DNA from: Chloroflexota bacterium
GTDB taxonomy: Bacteria > Chloroflexota > Anaerolineae > Aggregatilineales > Phototrophicaceae
Length of the DNA: 53,594 bases
NCBI GenBank assembly: GCA_026707225.1
Contig: JAPOXG010000106.1
Coordinates: 1 to 53,594, forward strand
Reading direction: 5' to 3'
Shown here: positions 8,802-16,865 of the stretch, in pieces
Layout of the letters: every line of letters starts with the position of its first letter
How positions within the stretch are numbered: the first letter of the stretch is position 1
Program-made: the position numbers and the translations under genes
Notes under the pieces: generated by a model
Told to the model about the DNA's origin: nothing
Databases searched by the model: none
Seen by the model: the letters and a program-made list of their open reading frames with translations, nothing else

Positions 8802-9797
8802 ATGAGACGCATCACCATGGCCGATGTCGCCGGGCGCGCCGGCGTCTCCAAGGCGACGGTCTCGCACGTGATTAACGAGACGCGCTTCGTGGAAGAGGCG
8901 ACCAAAGAACGCGTGCGCGAGGCGATTCGCGCGCTCGGCTACCGTCCCAATACCGCCGCGCGCAGTCTCACCACACAGCGCACCCGCATCATCGGCTTAA
9001 TCGTCTCCGATGTCACCAATACCTTCTTCGCCGAGATCATGCGCGGCATTGAAGACGTGCTCGTCGCCAACAACTACAGCCTGATGCTCTGCAACACCAA
9101 CGAAGTCCTCGAGCGGGAAGAGTATTACATCGATATCCTCCTGCGCCAGGGCGTGGATGGGATCATCGCCGCCGCCACCAGCCAGGACTGGGACGCGCTT
9201 AACGAAGCGGCCAAGCTGCAAATCCCCATCGTCATGCTTGATCGCACCTTCGACAACGCCGACTCGCCCTACGTCGGCGTCAACAACAGTCACGGCGCTT
9301 GCCTGGGAACGCGCCACCTGATTGGGAAAGGCTATCGCGACATCGGCATCTTGTCCGGCTTTCAGCGCTTGTCGACGATGCGCGAACGGCTGGCCGGCTT
9401 CGAGCAGGCGCTGGCGGAAGCGAATCTGCCGCTGCGCCAGAACTGGTGCGTCGACAGTCCCTTGACGATTGAAGACGGCAAGGGCGCGATTCAGCAGCTG
9501 ATGTCGCAGCGTGAGCGGCCCCGCGCTGTTTTCATCTCCAACAATCTCTTGAGCCTGGGCGCTTTGATGGGCTTGCGCGAGCTGGAGCTGGCCTGCCCTG
9601 ATGACGTTGCTATCGTCAGCTTCGACGACCACCCCTGGGCGCAAGTCTCGGATCCGCCGCTGACGGTCGTGCGCCAGCCGACCTACGCCATCGGGGAGAC
9701 CGCCGCCCACAAGGTGCTGAAAGCGCTCAATGACGGCGACGCCATCATCCCGTCGGCGCTCTTCAGTTGTCAGCTCGTCGTCCGCCAGTCGTGCTGA
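8802..9797 (+). CDS. LacI-family transcriptional regulator
   Basis: A 331-aa sugar-responsive repressor. The N-terminal HTH is canonical (TMADVAGRAGVSKATVSHVI), followed by the hinge RPNTAARSL and a periplasmic-binding-protein-like effector domain that opens with RIIGLIVSDVTNTFFAEI and contains VAIVSFDDHPWAQVSDPPLT. The frame is open 56 codons further, but that stretch reads through a repeat. The ATG at 8802 begins the family N-terminus, with a GAGGG around ten bases upstream. It probably controls the divergent dehydrogenase operon and perhaps the fucosidase cluster downstream; the ligand is unknown. Confidence 0.92.
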   Translation: MRRITMADVAGRAGVSKATVSHVINETRFVEEATKERVREAIRALGYRPNTAARSLTTQRTRIIGLIVSDVTNTFFAEIMRGIEDVLVANNYSLMLCNTNEVLEREEYYIDILLRQGVDGIIAAATSQDWDALNEAAKLQIPIVMLDRTFDNADSPYVGVNNSHGACLGTRHLIGKGYRDIGILSGFQRLSTMRERLAGFEQALAEANLPLRQNWCVDSPLTIEDGKGAIQQLMSQRERPRAVFISNNLLSLGALMGLRELELACPDDVAIVSFDDHPWAQVSDPPLTVVRQPTYAIGETAAHKVLKALNDGDAIIPSALFSCQLVVRQSC

Positions 9798-10124
9798 GAT
9801 ATCAACTCGAAAGCGCCAAGGACAGATTTAGCGGAAACATGTTGGGGCGACCGAGGTCTGTGTCTACGCGACCTACCTGGTCGCCCGCAAATGGTACAGA
9901 CTGGTACGGGCGACCCACCGGGTCGCCCGTACAAACGGACGCACTGTGCGTACCAACAAGAAATTCAAAGAAAGTAACGAAGATTACTGCAATGGGAGAA
10001 CAATCGGAAAGTTGTACGTGCGAGCTGGTGGCTCGTCCACGCTTGCTGTTGATTTCCAGCCTCATTTCGTATGAATGAAGACGTTTTGATCATCAACACA
10101 GACGAATGCAATCGGAGCGCAACC
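9798..10124. other. intergenic region before the fucosidase gene
   Basis: A 327-bp stretch without a supported gene. It carries the REP doublet at 9845-9928 and a short perfect palindrome TTGAT-C-ATCAA at 10086-10096 just upstream of the fucosidase, whose role is unknown. Confidence 0.6.
9845..9928. repeat. REPIN-like doublet, one long-variant REP
   Basis: A long-variant REP (9845-9886, containing GGTCTGTGTCTACGCGACC) and a perfect 21-bp REP (9908-9928, GGGCGACCC/GGGTCGCCC) lie 21 bp apart, with outer flanks TGTTGG and CCGTACA. The long arm aligns with the complement of 8518-8560. Confidence 0.75.
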
Positions 10125-11579
10125 ATGACCAAACGCTACCAACCAACCTGGGCCTCGCTGAAGACCCATCCCACCGCCGAGTGGATGCGAGCCGCCAAAT
10201 TCGGCATCTACACCCACTGGGGCATCTACTGTGTGCCCGCCACGGGACCCAACGTCACCTGGTACCCCTACAATATGTACCGCGAAGGAACGCCCCAATT
10301 CCAGTATCACTGCAAGACTTATGGTCATCCCTCGCAGTTCGGTTACAAAGACTTCATCCCGATGTTCACCGCCGAGAAATTCGACCCCGATGAATGGGCG
10401 GAGCTCTTCCAGCGCGCCGGCGCCAAATTCGCCGGGCCGGTCGCCGAGCATCACGACGGCTTTCCCATGTGGGATGCCAGCGATACCGACTGGTGCGCCG
10501 GCAAGATGGGACCAAAGCGCGATGTCGTTGGCGAGCTCGAGCGGGCGATCCGCGCCCAGGGCCTGCGCTACATGGTCGCTATGCACCACGCCGAAAACTG
10601 GTGGTTCTTCCCCCATTGGAAGAAGGAATACGACACCTCCGATCCGCGCTGCGCCGGGCTCTACGGCGAGCCGCACAATCTCGATTTCGAGTTTGACGCC
10701 CGCGGGCAGGGTCACAATCAGGCCGAGTGGCTGGCGCAGGACAAGCCGAGCAAAGCCTTCCTCCGCCGTTGGTACAATCGCCTGGTCGAAGTGGTCGAGC
10801 GCTACCAGCCGGATTACATCTGGTTCGATTTCGGGCTGCGCTTCGTGCACGACCAATACAAGCAAGACTTCCTCGCCTATTACTACAACAAAGAAGCCGA
10901 ATGGGAGCGCGAGGTGGTCGCCAGTTACAAGTGGCATGATATCCCGCCGGGCGCCGCGCTGCTGGATTTCGAGCTGGGCAAAACCGCCGAGCTGACCCAT
11001 TACGAGTGGATCACCGACACGACCGTCGATGACGGACAGGGCTGGGGATATATCAAGGAGACCGAGTACAAATCGGTGGCAGAGCTGGTGCAATACCTGG
11101 CTGACAACGTCAGCAAGAACGGCTTCATGCTGCTTAATGTCGGTCCCAAGCCCGATGGCGCGATTCCCGCCGAATCCAAAGCCATCCTCGAAGGCATCGG
11201 CGACTGGCTGCGGGTCAATGGCGAGGCCATCTACGATACCGTACCCTGGAATACCTATGGCGAGGGGCCAACTCAAATGACCCATGTCGGCGCCTTCAGC
11301 GACACCAAAGAGAAACTGGCATACACCGCTCGGGACATACGTTTCACCGTGCGCGACAATTTTCTCTACGCCATGACCTTCGATTGGCCCGAGAAGGAAT
11401 TCGTCATCGAGTCGACGCGCGCGCTCTATCCCGGCGAAGTGCGCTCGGTCGAGCTGCTAGGGTCCGAAGGCGAATTGAAATGGGAGATGACGCCAGACGG
11501 CATCAAGATCGAGCGGCCCGATCAGAAACCCTGCGACCACGTCTACGCCTTCAAGATCACGCGCAATAGGAGTCTGTAA
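10125..11579 (+). CDS. alpha-L-fucosidase, glycoside hydrolase family 29
   Basis: A 484-aa GH29 retaining fucosidase. Visible motifs are AAKFGIYTHWGIYCVPA (about residues 23-39), VAEHHDGFPMWDASDTDW (107-124), GPKRDVVGEL (129-138) and PDYIWFDFGL (229-238), whose D235 is the expected nucleophile (usually WFDG). The C-terminus forms a beta-sandwich-like extension. There is no signal peptide, so it should act in the cytoplasm on imported fucosyl-oligosaccharides. The chosen ATG has GGAG seven bases upstream; an 18-codon extension lacks one. It lies upstream of a fuconolactonase-like gene and a sugar-alcohol dehydrogenase, consistent with fucose catabolism. Confidence 0.9.
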   Translation: MTKRYQPTWASLKTHPTAEWMRAAKFGIYTHWGIYCVPATGPNVTWYPYNMYREGTPQFQYHCKTYGHPSQFGYKDFIPMFTAEKFDPDEWAELFQRAGAKFAGPVAEHHDGFPMWDASDTDWCAGKMGPKRDVVGELERAIRAQGLRYMVAMHHAENWWFFPHWKKEYDTSDPRCAGLYGEPHNLDFEFDARGQGHNQAEWLAQDKPSKAFLRRWYNRLVEVVERYQPDYIWFDFGLRFVHDQYKQDFLAYYYNKEAEWEREVVASYKWHDIPPGAALLDFELGKTAELTHYEWITDTTVDDGQGWGYIKETEYKSVAELVQYLADNVSKNGFMLLNVGPKPDGAIPAESKAILEGIGDWLRVNGEAIYDTVPWNTYGEGPTQMTHVGAFSDTKEKLAYTARDIRFTVRDNFLYAMTFDWPEKEFVIESTRALYPGEVRSVELLGSEGELKWEMTPDGIKIERPDQKPCDHVYAFKITRNRSL

Positions 11580-11612
11580 CTGTAGTCGTCAAACGTCTTA
11601 TGCCGTAGACAT

Positions 11613-11692
11613 TTTTTCACCACAGAGGAAACGAGGAAACACAGAGGGCACAGAGGGCTCTTAAACAAAGAGGACGCAGTGATCACAGAGGG
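11613..11692. repeat. CACAGAGG-family dispersed repeat (two units)
   Basis: Forward copy TTTTTTCACCACAGAGG, then ACACAGAGGGCACAGAGGG, followed by a second weaker unit (CAAAGAGGACGCAGTGATCACAGAGGG). It lies in the fucosidase-fuconolactonase intergenic gap. Confidence 0.65.
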
Positions 11693-11698
11693 TTTGCC

Positions 11699-11721
11699 GG
11701 GGCGATTTATCAAGTCGCACG
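11699..11721. repeat. degenerate REP-like element
   Basis: GGGGCGATTTATCAAGTCGCACG, a decayed single REP directly after the CACAGAGG repeat. Confidence 0.4.
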
Positions 11722-11779
11722 CTTATGCCTCGCCTGCGGTAAAATCGAGACATAATTCACGCTTGAATTGGAACAAGGC

Positions 11780-12616
11780 ATGACTCGTCGCATAGACTCG
11801 CATCAACATTTTTGGCTATACAACGCCGCAGACTACGGCTGGATGGCAGGGGACCGCAGCCCGCTGCAAGTCGATTACATGCCGCCCGACATCCAGCCAC
11901 TGCTGGAGGCCAGCGGCATCGATGGCACGGTCGCTGTGCAAGCGCGGCAAGTGCTGGGCGAGACCGCGTTTTTGCTCGAGCTCGCCGATCAATACGACTT
12001 GATACGTGGCGTGGTCGGCTGGGTGGACATGCGCGCCGAGGACGTCGAAGCCCAGATCGAACGCTTCGCCCCGCATCCGCGTCTGGTCGGGATTCGCCAT
12101 ATCGTGCACGACGAAGCGGACGACCGCTTCATGCTCGGCGGCAACTTCCTGCGCGGCTTGGCGGCGCTCAAAGCCTACGACCTGCGCTATGATTTGCTGC
12201 TCTACCCCAAGCATATTCCCATCGCCATTGATGTCGTCAAGCAGTTTCCCGAGCAGCCCTTCGTGCTCGATCACATCGCCAAGCCCTTCATCAAGGACAG
12301 CGTCATCGGCGCTTGGGAGGATGACATTCGAACCCTGGCCTCCTTCGAAAACGTCTCTTGCAAAGTCTCCGGCATGGTCACCGAAGCGGCTTGGGGCGCC
12401 TGGACGCAAGGCGACTTTGAGCCCTATCTCGATATCGTTTTCGACAGTTTCGGCGTCAACCGGCTGATGTTCGGCAGCGACTGGCCCGTCTGTACGCTGT
12501 CCGGCAGTTACAGCGAGGTGGTCGGCATCGTGAAAAATTACATCGCCGCGCTTTCGACAGATGAACAGGCGGCGGTCATGGGCGGGAATGCGGCAGCTTT
12601 CTACGGCTTATCGTGA
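11780..12616 (+). CDS. amidohydrolase family 2, L-fuconolactonase-like
   Basis: A 278-aa TIM-barrel metal-dependent hydrolase of the COG3618 type. The N-terminal metal motif is RIDSHQHFWLYN (HxH at residues 8 and 10), with VGWVDMRAED, VGIRHIVHDE, FVLDHIAKP and the C-terminal RLMFGSDWPVC, whose Asp completes the metal site. Characterised relatives open L-fucono-1,5-lactone, L-rhamnonolactone or related lactones. Its position after an alpha-L-fucosidase and before an MDR dehydrogenase favours L-fuconolactone. The start is uncertain: ATG at 11780 fits the family N-terminus, but a TTG four codons earlier is possible, and neither has a good ribosome-binding site. Confidence 0.8.
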   Translation: MTRRIDSHQHFWLYNAADYGWMAGDRSPLQVDYMPPDIQPLLEASGIDGTVAVQARQVLGETAFLLELADQYDLIRGVVGWVDMRAEDVEAQIERFAPHPRLVGIRHIVHDEADDRFMLGGNFLRGLAALKAYDLRYDLLLYPKHIPIAIDVVKQFPEQPFVLDHIAKPFIKDSVIGAWEDDIRTLASFENVSCKVSGMVTEAAWGAWTQGDFEPYLDIVFDSFGVNRLMFGSDWPVCTLSGSYSEVVGIVKNYIAALSTDEQAAVMGGNAAAFYGLS

Positions 12617-12629
12617 TCCGCAACCGTAG

Positions 12630-12650
12630 GGGCGACTCTGTGAGTCGCCC
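12630..12650. repeat. single REP palindrome
   Basis: GGGCGACTC-TGT-GAGTCGCCC, perfect 9-bp arms, with a CCGTAGG left flank. It lies between the fuconolactonase and dehydrogenase genes. Confidence 0.75.
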
Positions 12651-12683
12651 GCCAATGCGCAAGATCATGTGGGAGTGTGAGAC

Positions 12684-13709
12684 TTGAAAGCCATCGTACT
12701 GGAGCAGCCGGGCAAACTGACACTGCGCGATGTCGCCGCGCCGGGGGCGGCGGGACCCGAGCAAGCCCTCTTGCGCGTCAAGCGGGTCGGCATCTGCGGC
12801 ACCGATCTGCACGCATACGGCGGAAATCAGAACTTCTTCAGCTATCCGCGCGTCATGGGGCATGAATTGGCGGTCGAGGTCATCGACATCGGCGCGACCG
12901 ACGCCAATTTGGCTTATGAAGTTGGCGATTATTGCTGCGTCATTCCCTATCTGAACTGCGGCGCGTGCATCGCCTGCCGCCGCGGCAAGAGCAATTGCTG
13001 CGCGCAGATGCAGGTGCTGGGAGTACATATCGATGGCGGCATGCGCGAACAATTCAGCGTGCCGGTCGACAAGCTGCTCAAAGCCGACGGCGTCCCGCTC
13101 GAGCAGCTGGCGCTGGTGGAAATGCTCTGCATCGGCGCTCACGCCGCCAAACGCGCCCGCATCCGCCCCGGCGAAAATGCGCTGGTGATCGGCGCTGGCC
13201 CCATCGGCTTAGCCACGGCGCAATTCGCCAAAATCGCCGGCGCTGAGGTCATGATGATGGAGGTCAACCAAAGGCGGCTCGACTTCTGTGAAGAAGTCCT
13301 GGGCATCGACAAGCGGATCGACGCCCGCGGCGACGCGATAGGGCAGGTGAAAGACATGCTCGGCGGCGAGTTGCCGACGCTCGTCTTCGATTGCACCGGC
13401 AGCGCCAAGTCCATGCACGCCGCCTTTGAATACGCAGCGCACGGCGGTTCGCTCGTGCTGGTCGGGCATATTACCAGCGATATCACCTTCAGCGATCCCC
13501 ATTTCCATTCGCATGAATTAACGCTGTTGGCCAGCCGCAACGCCACCCCTGCCGATTTCGCCTGGGTCATCGAATGCCTGCGCGCCGGCGCGATCAACCT
13601 GGATCCCTGGATCACGCATGAGGCGACGCCGGAGCGCATCGTTGCCGACTTTCCGACGTGGCTGGATCCAGCGACCGGGGTGATCAAGGCGATGCTGCGG
13701 TTTGATTAG
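12684..13709 (+). CDS. zinc-dependent sugar(-acid) dehydrogenase, MDR family
   Basis: A 341-aa enzyme of the threonine/sorbitol dehydrogenase-like group. The catalytic zinc site is RVGICGTDLHAYGG with MGHEL; the structural zinc lobe is LNCGACIACRRGKSNCC; the nucleotide loop is VIGAGPIGLATAQ. Relatives include L-galactonate-5-dehydrogenase-type and other hexonate or aldose dehydrogenases. Here it would fit oxidation of L-fucose or L-fuconate, but this rests on context. The start is TTG with GGGAG eight bases upstream. Its stop overlaps the convergent methyltransferase stop by four bases. Confidence 0.85.
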   Translation: MKAIVLEQPGKLTLRDVAAPGAAGPEQALLRVKRVGICGTDLHAYGGNQNFFSYPRVMGHELAVEVIDIGATDANLAYEVGDYCCVIPYLNCGACIACRRGKSNCCAQMQVLGVHIDGGMREQFSVPVDKLLKADGVPLEQLALVEMLCIGAHAAKRARIRPGENALVIGAGPIGLATAQFAKIAGAEVMMMEVNQRRLDFCEEVLGIDKRIDARGDAIGQVKDMLGGELPTLVFDCTGSAKSMHAAFEYAAHGGSLVLVGHITSDITFSDPHFHSHELTLLASRNATPADFAWVIECLRAGAINLDPWITHEATPERIVADFPTWLDPATGVIKAMLRFD

Positions 13710-15082
13710 GGGCGGGGAAAATCTGCCATCGGTAGGTCAGGCAGACGGCCCGCAAAGTAGTCTTCAATTGTATAGATTTGAATCACGGGCCAATTGTCCA
13801 GATATTTGCCCGCATTGACCGCCGCGTTACGCATGCCACTCGTTACCTTGTCTTTGAAGCACGTGAATACGCCCAACTCAGCCCCCGCTTGCCGTCGCGC
13901 TTCATTAAATGCCTGCACCTGACTTGGGTTCGTATTGCCCGCTTTGACCTGCGCGACTACATCGATGAATTGCCCTTTGCGAATGGGCAGCCGCCCCCGT
14001 CCGTCGATGCCTTTGTCGCCGCGCTGCTTCTTGTTGGCTTCCATGCCGGGTACAAGAGACGCCGCCCAGCGCTCAAATTTGAATGGGTCGTATGCGGCTA
14101 ACTCTTGGGCGTCTTCCAAGGTTTTGGGCATGCCGACGAATTGTATGTCATCCCATAAGCTGTCAAAATGACCTTCGATGCGCCTTTGAATTACCTTGCA
14201 GGCTTGCACGCAGACGTCTACGCCAATCCAGCGCCGTCCGAGATTCTGCGCCGCGTGAATCGTTGTGCCACAGCCGCAGAACGGGTCGAAGACCACGTCG
14301 TCCGGGGCGCTTGATGCCTTGACGATGCGTTCCAGAAGCGCCAAGGGTTTCTCCGTAGGGTAAAGCTGTTTGATAGGCGGGACGCGCGAAATGTCCCAGA
14401 CGTCGTCCAGCCGAACACCTTCCGATTCTTCTTCCGCGACCTGCGATGGCAATCGCTGGCCCGCCTCATCGTATCCCGAAACGATTCGTTTCTTGCCAAA
14501 CCGTTTTGTCGTGGAAGCGGTTCTCGGCATAAATAACTGATTAAATGTCCGTTCTCGGGCGCCTGAGCGAGAATAAAAGAACAACACATCGTGATTCCGC
14601 TGAAACGCGTACTTTCCAGTGGACCATTTTCGATAATGCCAAATGATTTCATTTCTAAATTGTTTCTTGCCAAAGATACCATCCATGATAATTTTCAGAT
14701 AATGGCTCATCGTCGGATCGCAGTGCAGATATATGCTGCCTGTCGGCTTCAATACGCGGCGGCATTCGCGCAAGCGATTCGCCATATACGACAAATAAGC
14801 CATCTCTCCACCTTCGCCTAAGACACGGCGCAAGCCTTCCATCGTCGGGGCGAGCGATACCTCGCTGGCAACGGCGTGGAAGTCGTCAATCGCCTCGTAC
14901 CAGCGCCAGGTATCATCAAATGCCACCCATTGCGCGCCACCGATGAAGGCATTGTAGATCCGCTTGGAATTGAAGGGCGGGTCAAGATAAATCAGGTCGA
15001 CCGATTCGTCCGGCATGTATTCCGCCATGATGTCGAGGCAATCGCCGAAGTACAGTCGGTTGGGGGTTGCAGGGTCAGGCAT
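13706..15082 (-). CDS. beta-class DNA methyltransferase fused to Mrr-like nuclease domain
   Basis: A 458-aa protein with two parts. Residues 1-310 are an N4-cytosine/N6-adenine methyltransferase in beta order: catalytic motif IV LIYLDPPFNS (DPPF 34-37) precedes the AdoMet motif VFDPFCGCGTT (264-274). Residues 330-458 look like a PD-(D/E)XK nuclease of the Mrr type: FERWAASL, then GDKGIDG (355-361), then VVAQVK with Q378-x-K380. A single chain could therefore both methylate and cut, or read methylation state. The ATG at 15082 has AGGAG five bases upstream. There is no separate restriction or specificity gene beside it. The recognition sequence is unknown. Confidence 0.85.
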   Translation of the reverse strand: MPDPATPNRLYFGDCLDIMAEYMPDESVDLIYLDPPFNSKRIYNAFIGGAQWVAFDDTWRWYEAIDDFHAVASEVSLAPTMEGLRRVLGEGGEMAYLSYMANRLRECRRVLKPTGSIYLHCDPTMSHYLKIIMDGIFGKKQFRNEIIWHYRKWSTGKYAFQRNHDVLFFYSRSGARERTFNQLFMPRTASTTKRFGKKRIVSGYDEAGQRLPSQVAEEESEGVRLDDVWDISRVPPIKQLYPTEKPLALLERIVKASSAPDDVVFDPFCGCGTTIHAAQNLGRRWIGVDVCVQACKVIQRRIEGHFDSLWDDIQFVGMPKTLEDAQELAAYDPFKFERWAASLVPGMEANKKQRGDKGIDGRGRLPIRKGQFIDVVAQVKAGNTNPSQVQAFNEARRQAGAELGVFTCFKDKVTSGMRNAAVNAGKYLDNWPVIQIYTIEDYFAGRLPDLPMADFPRP

Positions 15083-15174
15083 TTGATCTCCTAATCCGAC
15101 AACCTGTTGCCGCGTCAAAATGAAGATTGCGCCCAACTCCAATTCTAGCGCATCGTGTTTGCCGCGCGCGCGCC

Positions 15175-16629
15175 TCAGGCATCATAACTCCCCGCCGTGA
15201 CATCCCCGCCCGTGCCCGTCCAGTTGGTGTGGAAATACTCCCCGCGCGGACGATCGACCCGCTCGTAAGTATGCGCGCCGAAGTAATCCCGCTGCGCCTG
15301 CAGCAGATTCGCTGGCAGCTTCGCCGAGCGATAGCCGTCGTAGAAAGCCAGCGCCCCGCTCATAATCGGCAGGGGGATGCCGTGCCGGATGCCAGTGGTC
15401 ACCGCCCCGCGCCAAGCCGATTGCGCGCCGATGACGGCCTCGCTGAAGTAATCATCCAGCAGCAGATTCGCCAGGGCCGGGTTCGCCGCAAACGCCTCCT
15501 GAATCTTGCCCAGGAAAGCCGAGCGAATGATGCAGCCCTCGCGCCACATCAAAGCCACCCCGCCATAATTCAAGTTCCAGTTGTAAGTTCGCGCCGCGTC
15601 CTGCATCAGCATATAACCCTGCGTGTAGCTGATGATCTTGGCGGCGTACACCGCTTGTTCCAGATCGTCGATGAAGCGTCCCTTGTCGCCGCTGAATTCC
15701 ACTTGCGGACCAGGCAGCGCCTTTGACGCGGCGACCCGCTGCGCTTTGATCGCGGACAGGAAGCGCGCGAAAACCGCCTCGCCGATCAGCGTCAGGGGCG
15801 TGCCTTCTTCCAGCGCCGTGATCGCCGTCCATTTGCCCGTGCCCTTCTGGCTGGCGACATCGAGAATTTTGCGCAGCAGCGGCGCGCCATCCTCGTCCTG
15901 ATAAGCCAGGATCTCGCCGGTGATTTCGATGAGGAAGGACTCCAGAATCCCTCGGTTCCAGCGCTGGAACAGGCCGCTGATTTCGGCTTCGTCCATACCC
16001 AGCACCGCGGACATCAGGTGATAAGCCTCGCAGATAAGCTGCATATCGCCGTATTCGATGCCATTGTGCACCATCTTGACAAAATGCCCGGCGCCGTCTT
16101 CGCCCACCCAATCACAGCATGGCTCGCCAGAAGGCGCCTTGGCCGCCACCGCCTGCAAGATCGGCTTAACCGATTCCCAAGCCGCCGCCGAGCCGCCCGG
16201 CATGATCGACGGCCCATAGCGCGCGCCCTCCTCGCCGCCGCTGATGCCCGCGCCGACGAAGAGCAGCCCCATCGCTTCGACTTGCCGTGTACGCCGTATG
16301 CTGTCGTTGAAGTTGGAATTGCCGCCGTCAATGATGATATCGCCCTCGTCGAGCAGGGGCGCCAACTGCGCGATCGACTTGTCCACCGCCGCGCCCGCTT
16401 GAATCATCAGGATAATCTTGCGAGGCCGCTGGATGCTCGCCACGAATGCTTCCGGCGTATAAGCGCCGATGATGTCAGAGTCCGCCGCTTCGTTCTCCAG
16501 GAAGCGGGTGATCTTCGAAGTCGTGCGGTTGAAGACAGCGACGCGAAAGCCGTGGTCGTGCATGTTCAGGGCGAGATTCTGGCCCATCACCGCCAAGCCG
16601 ATCAATCCGATGTCCGCCTGATTGTCCAT
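15175..16629 (-). CDS. gnd: 6-phosphogluconate dehydrogenase, decarboxylating
   Basis: A 484-aa full-length enzyme. The nucleotide loop IGLIGLAVMGQNLALN is followed by VAVFNRTTSK, whose Asn-Arg-Thr favours NADP. DGGNSNFNDS, GISGGEEGARYGPSIMPGG and the catalytic segment FVKMVHNGIEYGDMQLI are all present, and the C-terminus has HTYERVDRPRGEYFHTNW. It converts 6-phosphogluconate to ribulose 5-phosphate and CO2 in the oxidative pentose phosphate pathway. The ATG at 16629 follows an AAAGGAAA ribosome-binding site; upstream codons are open but unsupported. A lactonase-family gene (possible 6-phosphogluconolactonase) lies at 45328. Confidence 0.95.
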   Translation of the reverse strand: MDNQADIGLIGLAVMGQNLALNMHDHGFRVAVFNRTTSKITRFLENEAADSDIIGAYTPEAFVASIQRPRKIILMIQAGAAVDKSIAQLAPLLDEGDIIIDGGNSNFNDSIRRTRQVEAMGLLFVGAGISGGEEGARYGPSIMPGGSAAAWESVKPILQAVAAKAPSGEPCCDWVGEDGAGHFVKMVHNGIEYGDMQLICEAYHLMSAVLGMDEAEISGLFQRWNRGILESFLIEITGEILAYQDEDGAPLLRKILDVASQKGTGKWTAITALEEGTPLTLIGEAVFARFLSAIKAQRVAASKALPGPQVEFSGDKGRFIDDLEQAVYAAKIISYTQGYMLMQDAARTYNWNLNYGGVALMWREGCIIRSAFLGKIQEAFAANPALANLLLDDYFSEAVIGAQSAWRGAVTTGIRHGIPLPIMSGALAFYDGYRSAKLPANLLQAQRDYFGAHTYERVDRPRGEYFHTNWTGTGGDVTAGSYDA

Positions 16630-16865
16630 ATCGTTTTCCTTTCGCTGTGATCGCCTGCGACAATACCGGCTCTGTGGGCCGGCGCTCACTGCATTGTATC
16701 AGCGCCCCAGTCAGTTGACAGGACATAGAATCCAGCGCATTAGGGTCCAAGAGCAAGGGGACCCGGCTTCGCATAGTCATTGATTCTCCCCCGACGGTCG
16801 AAGCCCGCGTGACGATTCAGCCTGCTGCCCAAAGATCATGCCGTCGGCCTGATAGCGGATTTTGC

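Noticed and set aside
13706..15142. Intact type I or III restriction system around the methyltransferase fusion
   Set aside because: No helicase, specificity or separate restriction gene is present on either side.
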